DNA of 13,165 nt, taken from positions 1-13,165 of the forward strand of contig JASLGB010000172.1 in the NCBI GenBank assembly GCA_030150315.1, given 5' to 3'. A program made the position numbers and the translations under genes. This DNA is from Dokdonella sp. (GTDB taxonomy: Bacteria; Pseudomonadota; Gammaproteobacteria; Xanthomonadales; Rhodanobacteraceae). The notes under the pieces were generated by a model. The model saw nothing but the letters and a program-made list of their open reading frames with translations. It did not search any database and was not told the origin of the DNA. Positions 1 through 5,977 of the stretch are shown here, in pieces (the stretch's first letter is position 1; each line of letters begins with the position of its first letter).

Positions 1-691
1 GGTCGTGCAATGCCTCGCCGTAACGGGCGAGGTTGGGATCCAGCTTGCCGGCCGACAGGAGGTGCGCGCTGTCGGCGCCCATCGCACGCAGCGCGGCCAG
101 TGCGTCGAGCAGATCCAGATGCGCCTTGTTCGGTGCCAGACGCCCGACCATCAGCAGCAGCGGATCGCCGTTCGGCAGCCGTCGCGCATCCGGCGCCAGG
201 GCGCGCAGCTGCTCCACCTCGTGGAACGGCGGCAGCACCGCGCACCGATCCGCCGCGATGCCGCGTGCGGTGAAATCCTCGAGGTTGTACGGCGAGCAAC
301 CCAGATACAGCTCGCAGCGCAGGTTCGCGTAGACGTCGATCTGCGAGCGACCTTCGGCGCAGGCGGCGACGTACCCGTCGGACCAGCCCTCGAAGAATTC
401 CGGCGGCGTGATGTTGTGGTAGCGCAGCACGCGGCGTGCCGGCGTGCTGCGGAACAGGGTTTCGGCGAAATCCCAGCCGACGCAGTAGTGGTAGATCACC
501 ACGTCCTCGTCGGAACGCAAGAACGCCTGCGCCTCGGACGGCGCGTGCACCGGTTCGTCCACGCCGCGCGCGTGCGGCGCGAACAGTGCCACCTCGTGGC
601 CTTGCGCGCGCAGGGCGCGGGTCATGCCGAGCGTGTCGTTGCTGACCGCATCGTGCGGAGCCAGTCCCGGCACCAGCATCGCGATCCTCAT
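1..691 (-). CDS. GT4-family glycosyltransferase, N-terminal part (3' end beyond window)
   Basis: This is a glycosyltransferase of GT-B fold, probably cytoplasmic, adding a sugar to a surface glycan; donor and acceptor are unknown. Read on the minus strand from an ATG at 691, about 230 codons lie in the window and the frame is open to the left edge. The N-terminus (MRIAMLVPGL) is the usual first Rossmann strand and is followed by a dinucleotide-like helix. A segment near residues 90-102 (RYHNITPPEFF) is typical of GT4 acceptor domains. The second domain begins near residue 178 with LLMVGRLAPNKAHLDLL, the classical donor-domain entry. The EX7E region would lie beyond the window. The start codon overlaps the upstream gene's stop (ATGA at 688-691), so translation is probably coupled. 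Family confidence is high; specificity cannot be read from sequence. Confidence 0.9.
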   Translation of the reverse strand, partial: MRIAMLVPGLAPHDAVSNDTLGMTRALRAQGHEVALFAPHARGVDEPVHAPSEAQAFLRSDEDVVIYHYCVGWDFAETLFRSTPARRVLRYHNITPPEFFEGWSDGYVAACAEGRSQIDVYANLRCELYLGCSPYNLEDFTARGIAADRCAVLPPFHEVEQLRALAPDARRLPNGDPLLLMVGRLAPNKAHLDLLDALAALRAMGADSAHLLSAGKLDPNLARYGEALHD

Positions 692-2085
692 GCGGACGCG
701 GCTCCGCTCTCGCTTCGGCTCGCCAGCACCAGCGCGACTTCGCCGGCCGGCAGCGTTTCGGCGACATCGAAACCGGCTGCTTCGAGCCATCCGGCGCAGC
801 GTGCCGCCGTGGGCGTGTCGATCGGGCGCCACGGGTCGCGTTCGCAGCGCACGATGATCCAGCCGCCCGGACGCACCACGCGCCATGCCTGGCGCAGCAG
901 GTCGATCGCGGCCAGCGCGCCACTGCCGTGTCCGCCATCGGCCAGCAGGCTGGCGGAAAGGCTGACGCCATCGAGCGAGCCGTCGGCGCAGCGCTCCAGC
1001 ACCGCGCCCGGCGTGCCGTGCGAAAGGGCCGGTTCGCGCGAGCGCGCCACCCATTCCGCGTTGGCTTCGACGCCGCTGGCATCGAGGCCGCGTTCGCGCA
1101 GCGCGGACAGCCAGCTGCCGTCGCCGCTGCCAAGATCAAGCAACTGCGCGGCATCAGCCAGGCGCAGCGACACAGCGGCAGCCCAGACGCGATGCCGTTC
1201 GCGCCGCGCAGCCGCGGCCTTGCCGTCTTCCGGCACCCCGGCGATGAAGGCATTGACCTCGGCGCGCTGCGCGGCTTCCAGTCGTTCCAGCTCGCCGAGG
1301 CCGTTCTGCAGGGTGTTGAGCCAGTGGTTGGCTGCGTGCACGTAGTGGCGCAGCTCGCCCAGCTCGTGCTCGATCGCGCCGCTGCCGTCCTGCAGCCGGG
1401 CGGTCCGCTGCTGCAGGTCGGACGATTGCTGCTCCAGCGTATCCACGCGCAGTTGCAGGCGCCGGATCTCGTGGCGCAGCTCATCGCTGCGCCGGTCGTG
1501 TTCGGAACGCACGGATTGATGCGGCGAATGCAGCTCCGCGATGCGCTGCTGCAGTTCGCGGTCGGTGTCCGCCTCGTGGTTGAACTGGGCTGCCGTCCAG
1601 TTGTCGCTGGCGCGCTGGTTGCGCAGCAGCATCGGCAAGCCGGCAAATACCAGTCCCCATTGCAGGGCATAGCCGAGCACGGGCACGCGCACGAGCTTGG
1701 ACAAGGCATAGCGCGGCAACAGGCCGCGCACGTTCACGCCGACGCGACGACCTTCCGGCGACCAGCGCAGGTTGCCGATGACCTCGGCCTTCGGCGCACC
1801 GGCGGCGAGCAGGCGCAACTGCACCGACGAGCCGGCATCGTCCGGGCGACGCTTGAGGATCGCGCGGTAGACGTGGTCGATGAAGGCGATGTAATGCGGC
1901 CCGGTCAGCTCGCCGAGCGCGTACTCGAGCCGGTCGCGTTCGATGCCGTCGTTGTCTTCGGCGCGTGCCGAGCGCGGTGGCGGATCGCGACGCGGCAGTG
2001 GCGCGCGGTCGCGCACGGATTCCGCTTCGGCGCGGATCTCGTCCTTGATGCGTTCGAGGAAATCATCCTGTCGGTCCCGACTCAC
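688..2085 (-). CDS. DUF4214 / coiled-coil / class I SAM-dependent methyltransferase
   Basis: This is a predicted methyltransferase of a surface-glycan locus. With the GTG start at 2085 it has 465 residues. Residues about 62-118 (AFIDHVYRAILKRRPDDAG...) match the DUF4214 pattern common in glycan-cluster enzymes. Residues 130-155 are hydrophobic and may touch the membrane. Residues about 172-280 are Glu/Gln/Arg-rich with heptad-like leucines, a likely coiled coil. The C-terminal third is a Rossmann methyltransferase with motif I LLDLGSGDG at 315-323, acidic E340, and the post-motif WRVVRPGGW at 401-409. A TTG six codons upstream (2103) keeps the frame open and is an alternative start; GTG is preferred because a GGGA sits about 8 bases before it. 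It is the first gene of a minus-strand pair with the glycosyltransferase. The acceptor is unknown; a chain-capping or sugar O-methylation role is an inference. Confidence 0.85.
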   Translation of the reverse strand: MSRDRQDDFLERIKDEIRAEAESVRDRAPLPRRDPPPRSARAEDNDGIERDRLEYALGELTGPHYIAFIDHVYRAILKRRPDDAGSSVQLRLLAAGAPKAEVIGNLRWSPEGRRVGVNVRGLLPRYALSKLVRVPVLGYALQWGLVFAGLPMLLRNQRASDNWTAAQFNHEADTDRELQQRIAELHSPHQSVRSEHDRRSDELRHEIRRLQLRVDTLEQQSSDLQQRTARLQDGSGAIEHELGELRHYVHAANHWLNTLQNGLGELERLEAAQRAEVNAFIAGVPEDGKAAAARRERHRVWAAAVSLRLADAAQLLDLGSGDGSWLSALRERGLDASGVEANAEWVARSREPALSHGTPGAVLERCADGSLDGVSLSASLLADGGHGSGALAAIDLLRQAWRVVRPGGWIIVRCERDPWRPIDTPTAARCAGWLEAAGFDVAETLPAGEVALVLASRSESGAASA

Positions 2086-2126
2086 TCGCTTGTCCCGTCG
2101 CAAGCCCGGAGATTGGGCAGTCGCGC

Positions 2127-2155
2127 ATTATGGCCGCGGCTCGCGCGCGAGTCGA
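2127..2155 (-). promoter_or_regulatory. Candidate promoter for the minus-strand methyltransferase/glycosyltransferase pair
   Basis: Read on the minus strand, CATAAT (2132-2127) differs from the sigma-70 -10 consensus at one base and lies about 42 bases before the GTG start. The region 17-18 bases further up (around 2150-2155) has only a poor -35 match. This is a pattern match by eye; no transcription start is known. Confidence 0.4.
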
Positions 2156-2176
2156 AGCCCGCCGTCGGCATGCCGG

Positions 2177-2205
2177 TTGCCGCAGCCCCGTGGCGCGACT
2201 ATCGT
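2177..2205 (+). promoter_or_regulatory. Candidate promoter for the lipoprotein/GT-C unit
   Basis: TTGCCG (2177-2182) and TATCGT (2200-2205) are separated by exactly 17 bases, each matching 4 of 6 consensus positions for sigma-70. The -10 lies about 32 bases before the lipoprotein ATG. It faces away from the minus-strand candidate promoter, and the two -35 areas lie about 20 bases apart, so one regulator could affect both. Confidence 0.4.
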
Positions 2206-2227
2206 TGCCGGCCGACCCATCCGCTCC

Positions 2228-2231
2228 GGAG
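2228..2231 (+). promoter_or_regulatory. Ribosome binding site (GGAG) setting the lipoprotein start
   Basis: GGAG is followed by six bases and then ATG at 2238. It supports this start over the in-frame ATG at 2130, whose extra 36 residues are Arg-rich and would bury the lipoprotein signal peptide. Confidence 0.7.
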
Positions 2232-2237
2232 TTCCGC

Positions 2238-2774
2238 ATGCGCCTGCTCGTCCTCACTGCCTTCATCGTCACCGCCCTGGCCGCCTGCGGCCAGCAGGCC
2301 GCGCCGCCCGCCGAAGCTCCGAAGCCGGCTCCGACCGCCGCGGCACCGGCCCCGGTCGCGGAAGCGCCCAAGCCGGCGGAAACCGTCGCGGCTCCGGTCA
2401 AGGAAATTCCGGAAGGCGCCTGCGGCGACCAGTCGGCCGTTCCCGTCGAGGAGCGCGTCGCCAACACCGCACGCTGGGAAACCGCCAGCGAACAGGACAA
2501 TTTCGGCTTCGACGTGTATCGCGGCGACAGCGAGGACGGCGAGTTCGTCAAGCTGACCAAGGACCAGATCCCCGGCGCCGGCACTTCCGACGAAACGCAC
2601 AAGTACGAGTACCGCGACGACAGCATCGACCCGTGCAAGGGCTACTGGTACTACATCGAGCAGACCAACACGAACGGCTCGAAGGAAAAGATCACGCCGG
2701 TATTCCACGCCGGGCCGAAGCGCCGCGCCGTCGGCAGCCCGGCGCCGCAGCCGGCGGAACCCGTCAAGTCCTGA
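2238..2774 (+). CDS. Small lipoprotein with Ala/Pro linker and fibronectin-III-like domain
   Basis: This is a predicted lipid-anchored periplasmic or outer-membrane protein of 178 residues and unknown function. The first 16 residues are a hydrophobic signal peptide ending in a lipobox (LAAC, lipidated Cys17). Residues 20-56 are an Ala/Pro/Glu-rich flexible linker holding a 16-residue imperfect tandem repeat. Residues about 75-157 look like one fibronectin type III-like beta sandwich: a WETASEQDNFGFDVYR opening, a YEYRDDS strand and a GYWYYIEQT strand. That pattern is known from bacterial Fn3-like repeats on surface proteins. Cys62 and Cys133 could form a disulfide. The tail is again Pro-rich. 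The GT-C glycosyltransferase starts 13 bases downstream, so the two are probably co-transcribed. Whether it takes part in glycan assembly is unknown. The start is fixed by the GGAG box and the lipobox position. Confidence 0.85.
   Translation: MRLLVLTAFIVTALAACGQQAAPPAEAPKPAPTAAAPAPVAEAPKPAETVAAPVKEIPEGACGDQSAVPVEERVANTARWETASEQDNFGFDVYRGDSEDGEFVKLTKDQIPGAGTSDETHKYEYRDDSIDPCKGYWYYIEQTNTNGSKEKITPVFHAGPKRRAVGSPAPQPAEPVKS
2310..2405 (+). repeat. Imperfect tandem repeat, two 48-base units, in the lipoprotein linker
   Basis: Two adjacent 48-base units (2310-2357 and 2358-2405) encode AEAPKPAPTAAAPAPV and AEAPKPAETVAAPVKE. The protein repeat is clear at the AEAPKPA start and the AAP near the end. 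The DNA copies differ at many third positions, so the duplication is old or is held at protein level. It forms part of the flexible tether between lipid anchor and folded domain. Confidence 0.6.
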
Positions 2775-2789
2775 TCGCGGCGCCGCGAT
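2774..2789 (+). repeat. 16-base perfect palindrome bridging a stop and the next start codon
   Basis: ATCGCGGC followed directly by its reverse complement GCCGCGAT runs from the last base of the lipoprotein stop into the first two bases of the next gene's ATG. In RNA it could fold into a short GC hairpin that hides the start codon; in DNA it has the symmetry of a dimer-binding site. A GC-rich genome can produce this by chance, so function is only suggested. Confidence 0.5.
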
Positions 2790-4176
2790 GACGCTCGCGG
2801 CGTCCGTTTCCTCGACTGCAAGGCGCGATCGCCGCCGATTCGGTGCGGCGATCGCGTTCGTGCTGCTGTTTGCCGTCTCCCAGGCGCTGTTGTGGTGGGC
2901 GTACTGGGGCATCGCGCCGAAGCGGCTGATCGGCGACGAAACCACCTACCAGAACTGGGCACGCGCGATCCTCGACGGCGGCCCGTGGATGCCCGGCACG
3001 ATCTGGCCGCCGCTGCAGCCGTTGTGGATGGCCGCACTGTACGCGCTGGGCGGTGTGCATCTGTGGCTGGTGCAGCTGGCGCAGAGCGTCTTGTTCATCG
3101 CCTGCGGTGCGCTGCTGCGCGACCTCTGGCGCCGGCTCGGCGGCAGCGTCGCGGCCGCCAATGCCGCCGCTGCGCTGTTCCTGCTGAGCCCGTCGATCGC
3201 CGGTTTCGCGCACTGGCTGTGGCCGGAAATTCCGCATCTTTTCCTGTTGCTGGCCGCGCTGTGCCTGCTGGCGCGCGCGCCGCGGGTCGGCGCTGCAGCC
3301 CTCGCCGGCGCCTGCGTCGGCCTTGCGATGCTGGCCAAGAGCCTGCTGTCGGCGTTCTGGCCGCTGTTCCTCATCGCCTTCGTCCAGCGTTCGCAGCCGT
3401 GGCTGGCGTGGCGCGCGGTGTTCGCCTTCGTGCTGGCGCTCGGTGCCGTCACCGCGCCGGCGCTGCTGCACGGCTGGCGCGAAACCGGCCGGCCGGTGAT
3501 TGCCGACAGTTCGGTCTACAACCTCTGGGTCGGGCTGACCGACCGCTGGCGCAGCGACTACATCGAGGACATGGGCGGCGCGACGCTGCCGGCATTCCTT
3601 GCCAGCGCGCCAACCCCGCACGAGCGCAACGCGCTGTATCTGGACAAGGTGCGCGCGCTGGTCGGGCAGCGCGGCGTGGCCGGCACCGTGGCCGACCAGC
3701 TCGGTCGCCAGTATTTCCGCCTGTTCAGTGCCAAGACCTCGCTGGTTTCGCAACTGCCGGGCGCGCCGTGCGCCGGGCATCTGTCGGTCTATGCGACCGC
3801 GCCGTGGCTGGCGCGCGTGCTGATGCTCGCCAACGACGCGATGCATGCGCTGGTGCTTGCCGCCGCCGCGTTCGGAGTCGCCGGCTGGCGGCGCCGACCC
3901 GATCGCCTCGCGCTGGTCGTCGGCCTGTTCCTCGCCTACCAGCTGGCGTTGTTCCTGCCATTGCACGTGAAGGCGCGCTTCCTGTTGCCGATGCTGCCGA
4001 TCCTGTGCGGATTCGCCGGCAGCTTCCTGGCCTCGCTCGACCCGCGACGCCGCGCGCAAGCCGGTTCCGCGATCGCGCTGACCCCACCACGCCTGCTTGC
4101 CGGCAGCGCCCTCGCCGCACTGTTGCTGTTCCTCGCCTTCGGCGGCCCGTGGCTGGACGCATCCTGCGCGGCTTAG
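2788..4176 (+). CDS. GT39/ArnT-like polytopic membrane glycosyltransferase (GT-C fold)
   Basis: This is a predicted integral inner-membrane glycosyltransferase of 462 residues that would use a polyprenyl-phosphate sugar as donor on the periplasmic side, as GT-C enzymes such as ArnT do. A first membrane helix (about residues 19-40) is followed by the periplasmic loop motif IGDETTY (48-54), whose Asp50-Glu51 pair matches the expected catalytic acidic site. About eight to ten further hydrophobic helices follow, and KARFLLPMLPIL (396-407) resembles the conserved RFxLPxxP segment of the GT39 group. A long soluble loop spans about 230-335. No Shine-Dalgarno box is visible; the ATG sits in a palindrome 13 bases after the lipoprotein stop, which suggests coupled translation. 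The acceptor could be lipid A, the glycan or a protein; sequence does not decide. Confidence 0.82.
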   Translation: MTLAASVSSTARRDRRRFGAAIAFVLLFAVSQALLWWAYWGIAPKRLIGDETTYQNWARAILDGGPWMPGTIWPPLQPLWMAALYALGGVHLWLVQLAQSVLFIACGALLRDLWRRLGGSVAAANAAAALFLLSPSIAGFAHWLWPEIPHLFLLLAALCLLARAPRVGAAALAGACVGLAMLAKSLLSAFWPLFLIAFVQRSQPWLAWRAVFAFVLALGAVTAPALLHGWRETGRPVIADSSVYNLWVGLTDRWRSDYIEDMGGATLPAFLASAPTPHERNALYLDKVRALVGQRGVAGTVADQLGRQYFRLFSAKTSLVSQLPGAPCAGHLSVYATAPWLARVLMLANDAMHALVLAAAAFGVAGWRRRPDRLALVVGLFLAYQLALFLPLHVKARFLLPMLPILCGFAGSFLASLDPRRRAQAGSAIALTPPRLLAGSALAALLLFLAFGGPWLDASCAA

Positions 4177-4184
4177 GCCGCGCA
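4165..4184 (+). repeat. Perfect 8-bp stem-loop over the GT-C gene stop codon
   Basis: TGCGCGGC (4165-4172) pairs perfectly with GCCGCGCA (4177-4184) around a four-base loop TTAG holding most of the stop codon. No T-run follows, so this is not a classical intrinsic terminator by itself. It may protect the 3' end of the message or act with the downstream hairpin. Confidence 0.5.
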
Positions 4185-4222
4185 CCGTCGCCGGAGCCGG
4201 TCGCTGCCATGCAGCCGGGCCG

Positions 4223-4250
4223 ATCCGGTATCCTCGCCGGGTTTTTCCTT
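4223..4250 (+). terminator. Possible intrinsic terminator after the GT-C gene
   Basis: ATCCGG (4223-4228) can pair with CCGGGT (4237-4242), with one G-U pair and an eight-base loop, followed by TTTT, CC and TTT. The stem is short but GC-rich and the T-run is unusual for this sequence. It would separate the lipoprotein/GT-C unit from the ABC-transporter operon. The same bases contain a promoter-like TATCCT, so the two readings compete. Confidence 0.35.
4229..4234 (+). promoter_or_regulatory. Weak candidate -10 box for the glycan-export operon
   Basis: TATCCT lies 27 bases before the permease ATG and resembles the -10 candidates upstream of the lipoprotein and protease genes. No convincing -35 lies 16-18 bases upstream. 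The leader between box and ATG is pyrimidine-rich and has no Shine-Dalgarno motif. Confidence 0.25.
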
Positions 4251-4261
4251 TCCCCTGTCCC

Positions 4262-5023
4262 ATGCGCCAGCATCTGATCGAACTCGTCTTTTTCAGCACC
4301 TACGCGGAACTGCGCGCCGAGCGCGCACGCAGCTATCTCGGCCTTGCGTGGTGGGTGCTCGACCCGGCCATGCAGATGGCGGTGTGGTGGCTGCTGATCG
4401 ACGTCATCCTCGGCGCCGGCGGCCCCGAATACCTGCCATCGCTGCTGATCGGCGTGACCTTGTGGCAGTGGATGAAGTCGTGCATGACCCACGGCGGCTA
4501 TGCGATCTGGAGCAGCCTCAACCTCGTGCGTCAGGTGGCGCTGCCGCCGCTGGTGTTCCCGATCGTGGCGATGCTGTCGGACACGGTGAAGTTCTTCTAC
4601 ATCCTCGTCGTGCTGCTCGGCATCCTGTGGTTCTTCGGCTATCCGCCGAGCATGGCCTATCTGGGCCTGCTGCCGCTGTTCGCGGCGATGCTGCTGTTCT
4701 CGGCCGGCGTCGGTTTTGTCATCGCCGCGCTGGTGCCGCTGCTGCCGGACCTGCGCTTCGTCATCGAGCAGGTGCTGAACGTGGTCATGTACGTGTCCGG
4801 CGTCGTCTTCATGCTGAACAACGTGCGCTCGCCGCTGCGCGAGCTGCTGTCGCTCAATCCGATCGCGGTGATGATGGACGCCGCGCGCGGCATCCTGATG
4901 CGCGGCGAATTCCCGAACTGGGTCGGCCTGGGCAAGGCCAGCCTGATCGCGTTCGCGATCTGCGCGTTCGGCGTCTGGTTCGTCGCGCGCCTCGCGCCGC
5001 GCTATCCGAAGCTGGCCGCATGA
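4262..5023 (+). CDS. ABC-2 type polysaccharide export permease (Wzm/KpsM-like)
   Basis: This is the membrane subunit of an ABC exporter that moves a lipid-linked glycan across the inner membrane. It has 253 residues, the usual size for the family. An N-terminal amphipathic stretch (residues about 14-36, RARSYLGLAWWVLDP) fits the conserved interface helix of this family. About six hydrophobic segments follow (roughly 37-52, 58-70, 95-125, 133-160, 166-186, 222-243). The region LNPIAVMMDAARGILMRGEFP (199 onward) matches the conserved segment before the last helix of O-antigen and capsule permeases. Its stop overlaps the ATPase start (ATGA), as expected for a subunit pair. The ATG at 4262 has no clear ribosome binding site but is the only start that gives the normal N-terminus. 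It is the first gene of the six-gene operon. Substrate type is inferred from the neighbours. Confidence 0.92.
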   Translation: MRQHLIELVFFSTYAELRAERARSYLGLAWWVLDPAMQMAVWWLLIDVILGAGGPEYLPSLLIGVTLWQWMKSCMTHGGYAIWSSLNLVRQVALPPLVFPIVAMLSDTVKFFYILVVLLGILWFFGYPPSMAYLGLLPLFAAMLLFSAGVGFVIAALVPLLPDLRFVIEQVLNVVMYVSGVVFMLNNVRSPLRELLSLNPIAVMMDAARGILMRGEFPNWVGLGKASLIAFAICAFGVWFVARLAPRYPKLAA

Positions 5024-5727
5024 ACGGCGAAGTGCTGGTTGAACTGCGCAATGTCGGCGTCGCCTTCAGTTCGCGTCGCAGCGTCGCCGACAGCCGCTTC
5101 TGGGCGCTGGAAGACGTCACCCTCACGCTGCGCCGCGGCCAGCGGCTGGGCGTTATCGGGCGCAACGGTGCCGGCAAGAGCACCTTGCTGCGTGTGCTTG
5201 CCGGCATCCTGGCGCCCGATCGCGGACGCATGAAGCGCGGGCCGGTGTCGTGCCAGCTGCTGTCGCTGGCGCTCGGCTTCGTGCCGCACCTGTCCGGGCG
5301 CGACAACGCGATCCTGTCCGGCCTGATGCTCGGCCTGCGGCGCAAGGACATGCTGGCGCGCCTGTCCGCGATCCACGAATTCTCCGAACTGGGTTCGTTC
5401 TTCGACGAGCCGATCCAGACCTATTCCTCCGGCATGATGATGCGGCTGGCGTTCTCGGTCGCGATCCAGGTCGAGCCGGACGTGCTGCTGATCGACGAGG
5501 TGCTGGCGGTCGGCGACGCGGAGTTCCAGCAGAAATCCGGCGCCGCCCTGCGCGAGCGCATGGGCGAGGGACATACCGTCGTGCTGGTCAGCCATGCCGA
5601 GGCGCAGATCGCTGCATTGTGCGATCGCGTGCTGTGGGTCGAGCACGGCAAGACCGTCATGGAAGGCGATCGCGACGAGGTGTTCGCAGCCTACAACGCC
5701 GACCTGCACGTGGCACCCGCGCCGTGA
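5020..5727 (+). CDS. ABC transporter ATPase for polysaccharide export (short Wzt/KpsT-like)
   Basis: This is the nucleotide-binding subunit that powers glycan export with the preceding permease; cytoplasmic face of the inner membrane. All core motifs are present in 235 residues: Walker A GRNGAGKST (48-56 region), signature YSSGM (135-139), Walker B VLLIDE (155-160), D-loop VGDAEF (164-169) and switch SH (191-192). The SSGM signature and the VLAVGDAEFQQK segment are typical of the O-antigen/capsule/teichoic-acid export branch. The protein ends about 40 residues after the switch histidine, so it lacks the C-terminal carbohydrate-binding domain found in the roughly 400-residue Wzt proteins that read chain caps. 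The start overlaps the permease stop (ATGA), and the stop overlaps the next gene (GTGA). The identity as a glycan exporter is strong; the glycan itself is inferred. Confidence 0.93.
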   Translation: MNGEVLVELRNVGVAFSSRRSVADSRFWALEDVTLTLRRGQRLGVIGRNGAGKSTLLRVLAGILAPDRGRMKRGPVSCQLLSLALGFVPHLSGRDNAILSGLMLGLRRKDMLARLSAIHEFSELGSFFDEPIQTYSSGMMMRLAFSVAIQVEPDVLLIDEVLAVGDAEFQQKSGAALRERMGEGHTVVLVSHAEAQIAALCDRVLWVEHGKTVMEGDRDEVFAAYNADLHVAPAP

Positions 5728-5975
5728 GCGACTTCGATGCCGGCCGCATCGCCGCGCTGGCGCACCGTCTCGGCATCGAGCCGCGCCAACTGGTGCTGGT
5801 CGCGGCGCGCCTGGCACAGGCGCCCGCCACCGATGTTGGTGTGGCGCTGGCCGCCGCCCGCGCGCCGACCGGCCGCGCCCGCCATCTTGCCGACCTGATG
5901 GCGACGCCGCGGTTCGGCTTCGCGCAGGACGACGTCGATCGCGCGCTTGCTGCGGTCAGGCCGCGGGAAGCCTGA
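5724..5975 (+). CDS. Small helical protein of unknown function, 83 residues
   Basis: I do not recognise this family. The frame opens with GTG at 5724, which overlaps the ATPase stop (GTGA), and closes two bases before the next gene; it fills an otherwise empty 250-base gap exactly, with no ATG that would do better. The product is Ala/Arg-rich and probably all-helical, with one segment LVLVAARLAQA (23-33) and a later RARHLADLMATPRFGF (51-66). It has no signal peptide, membrane helix or cysteine. Its place between the exporter ATPase and the large glycosyltransferase suggests a cytoplasmic accessory role, but that is inference. Frame, operon fit and codon bias favour a real gene; a non-coding spacer kept open by high GC is the alternative. 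Confidence 0.6.
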   Translation: MSDFDAGRIAALAHRLGIEPRQLVLVAARLAQAPATDVGVALAAARAPTGRARHLADLMATPRFGFAQDDVDRALAAVRPREA

Positions 5976-5977
5976 GC

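Noticed and set aside
2130..2237. Upstream ATG giving the lipoprotein 36 extra residues
   Set aside because: The extension is Arg-rich, would put the lipobox 53 residues in, and lacks the GGAG box that precedes ATG 2238.
2310..2405. Could the linker repeat be a CRISPR or mobile-element repeat?
   Set aside because: Only two adjacent imperfect copies inside a coding frame, with no spacers and a clear protein-level meaning.
928..2556. 542-codon plus-strand frame across the methyltransferase and lipoprotein genes
   Set aside because: It crosses the divergent promoter gap and two real genes on opposite strands; no motif supports it.
2764..4299. 511-codon minus-strand frame opposite the GT-C gene
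   Set aside because: Gln/Arg/Gly-rich shadow frame without recognisable motifs; the plus-strand frame has clear membrane helices and the GT-C acidic motif.
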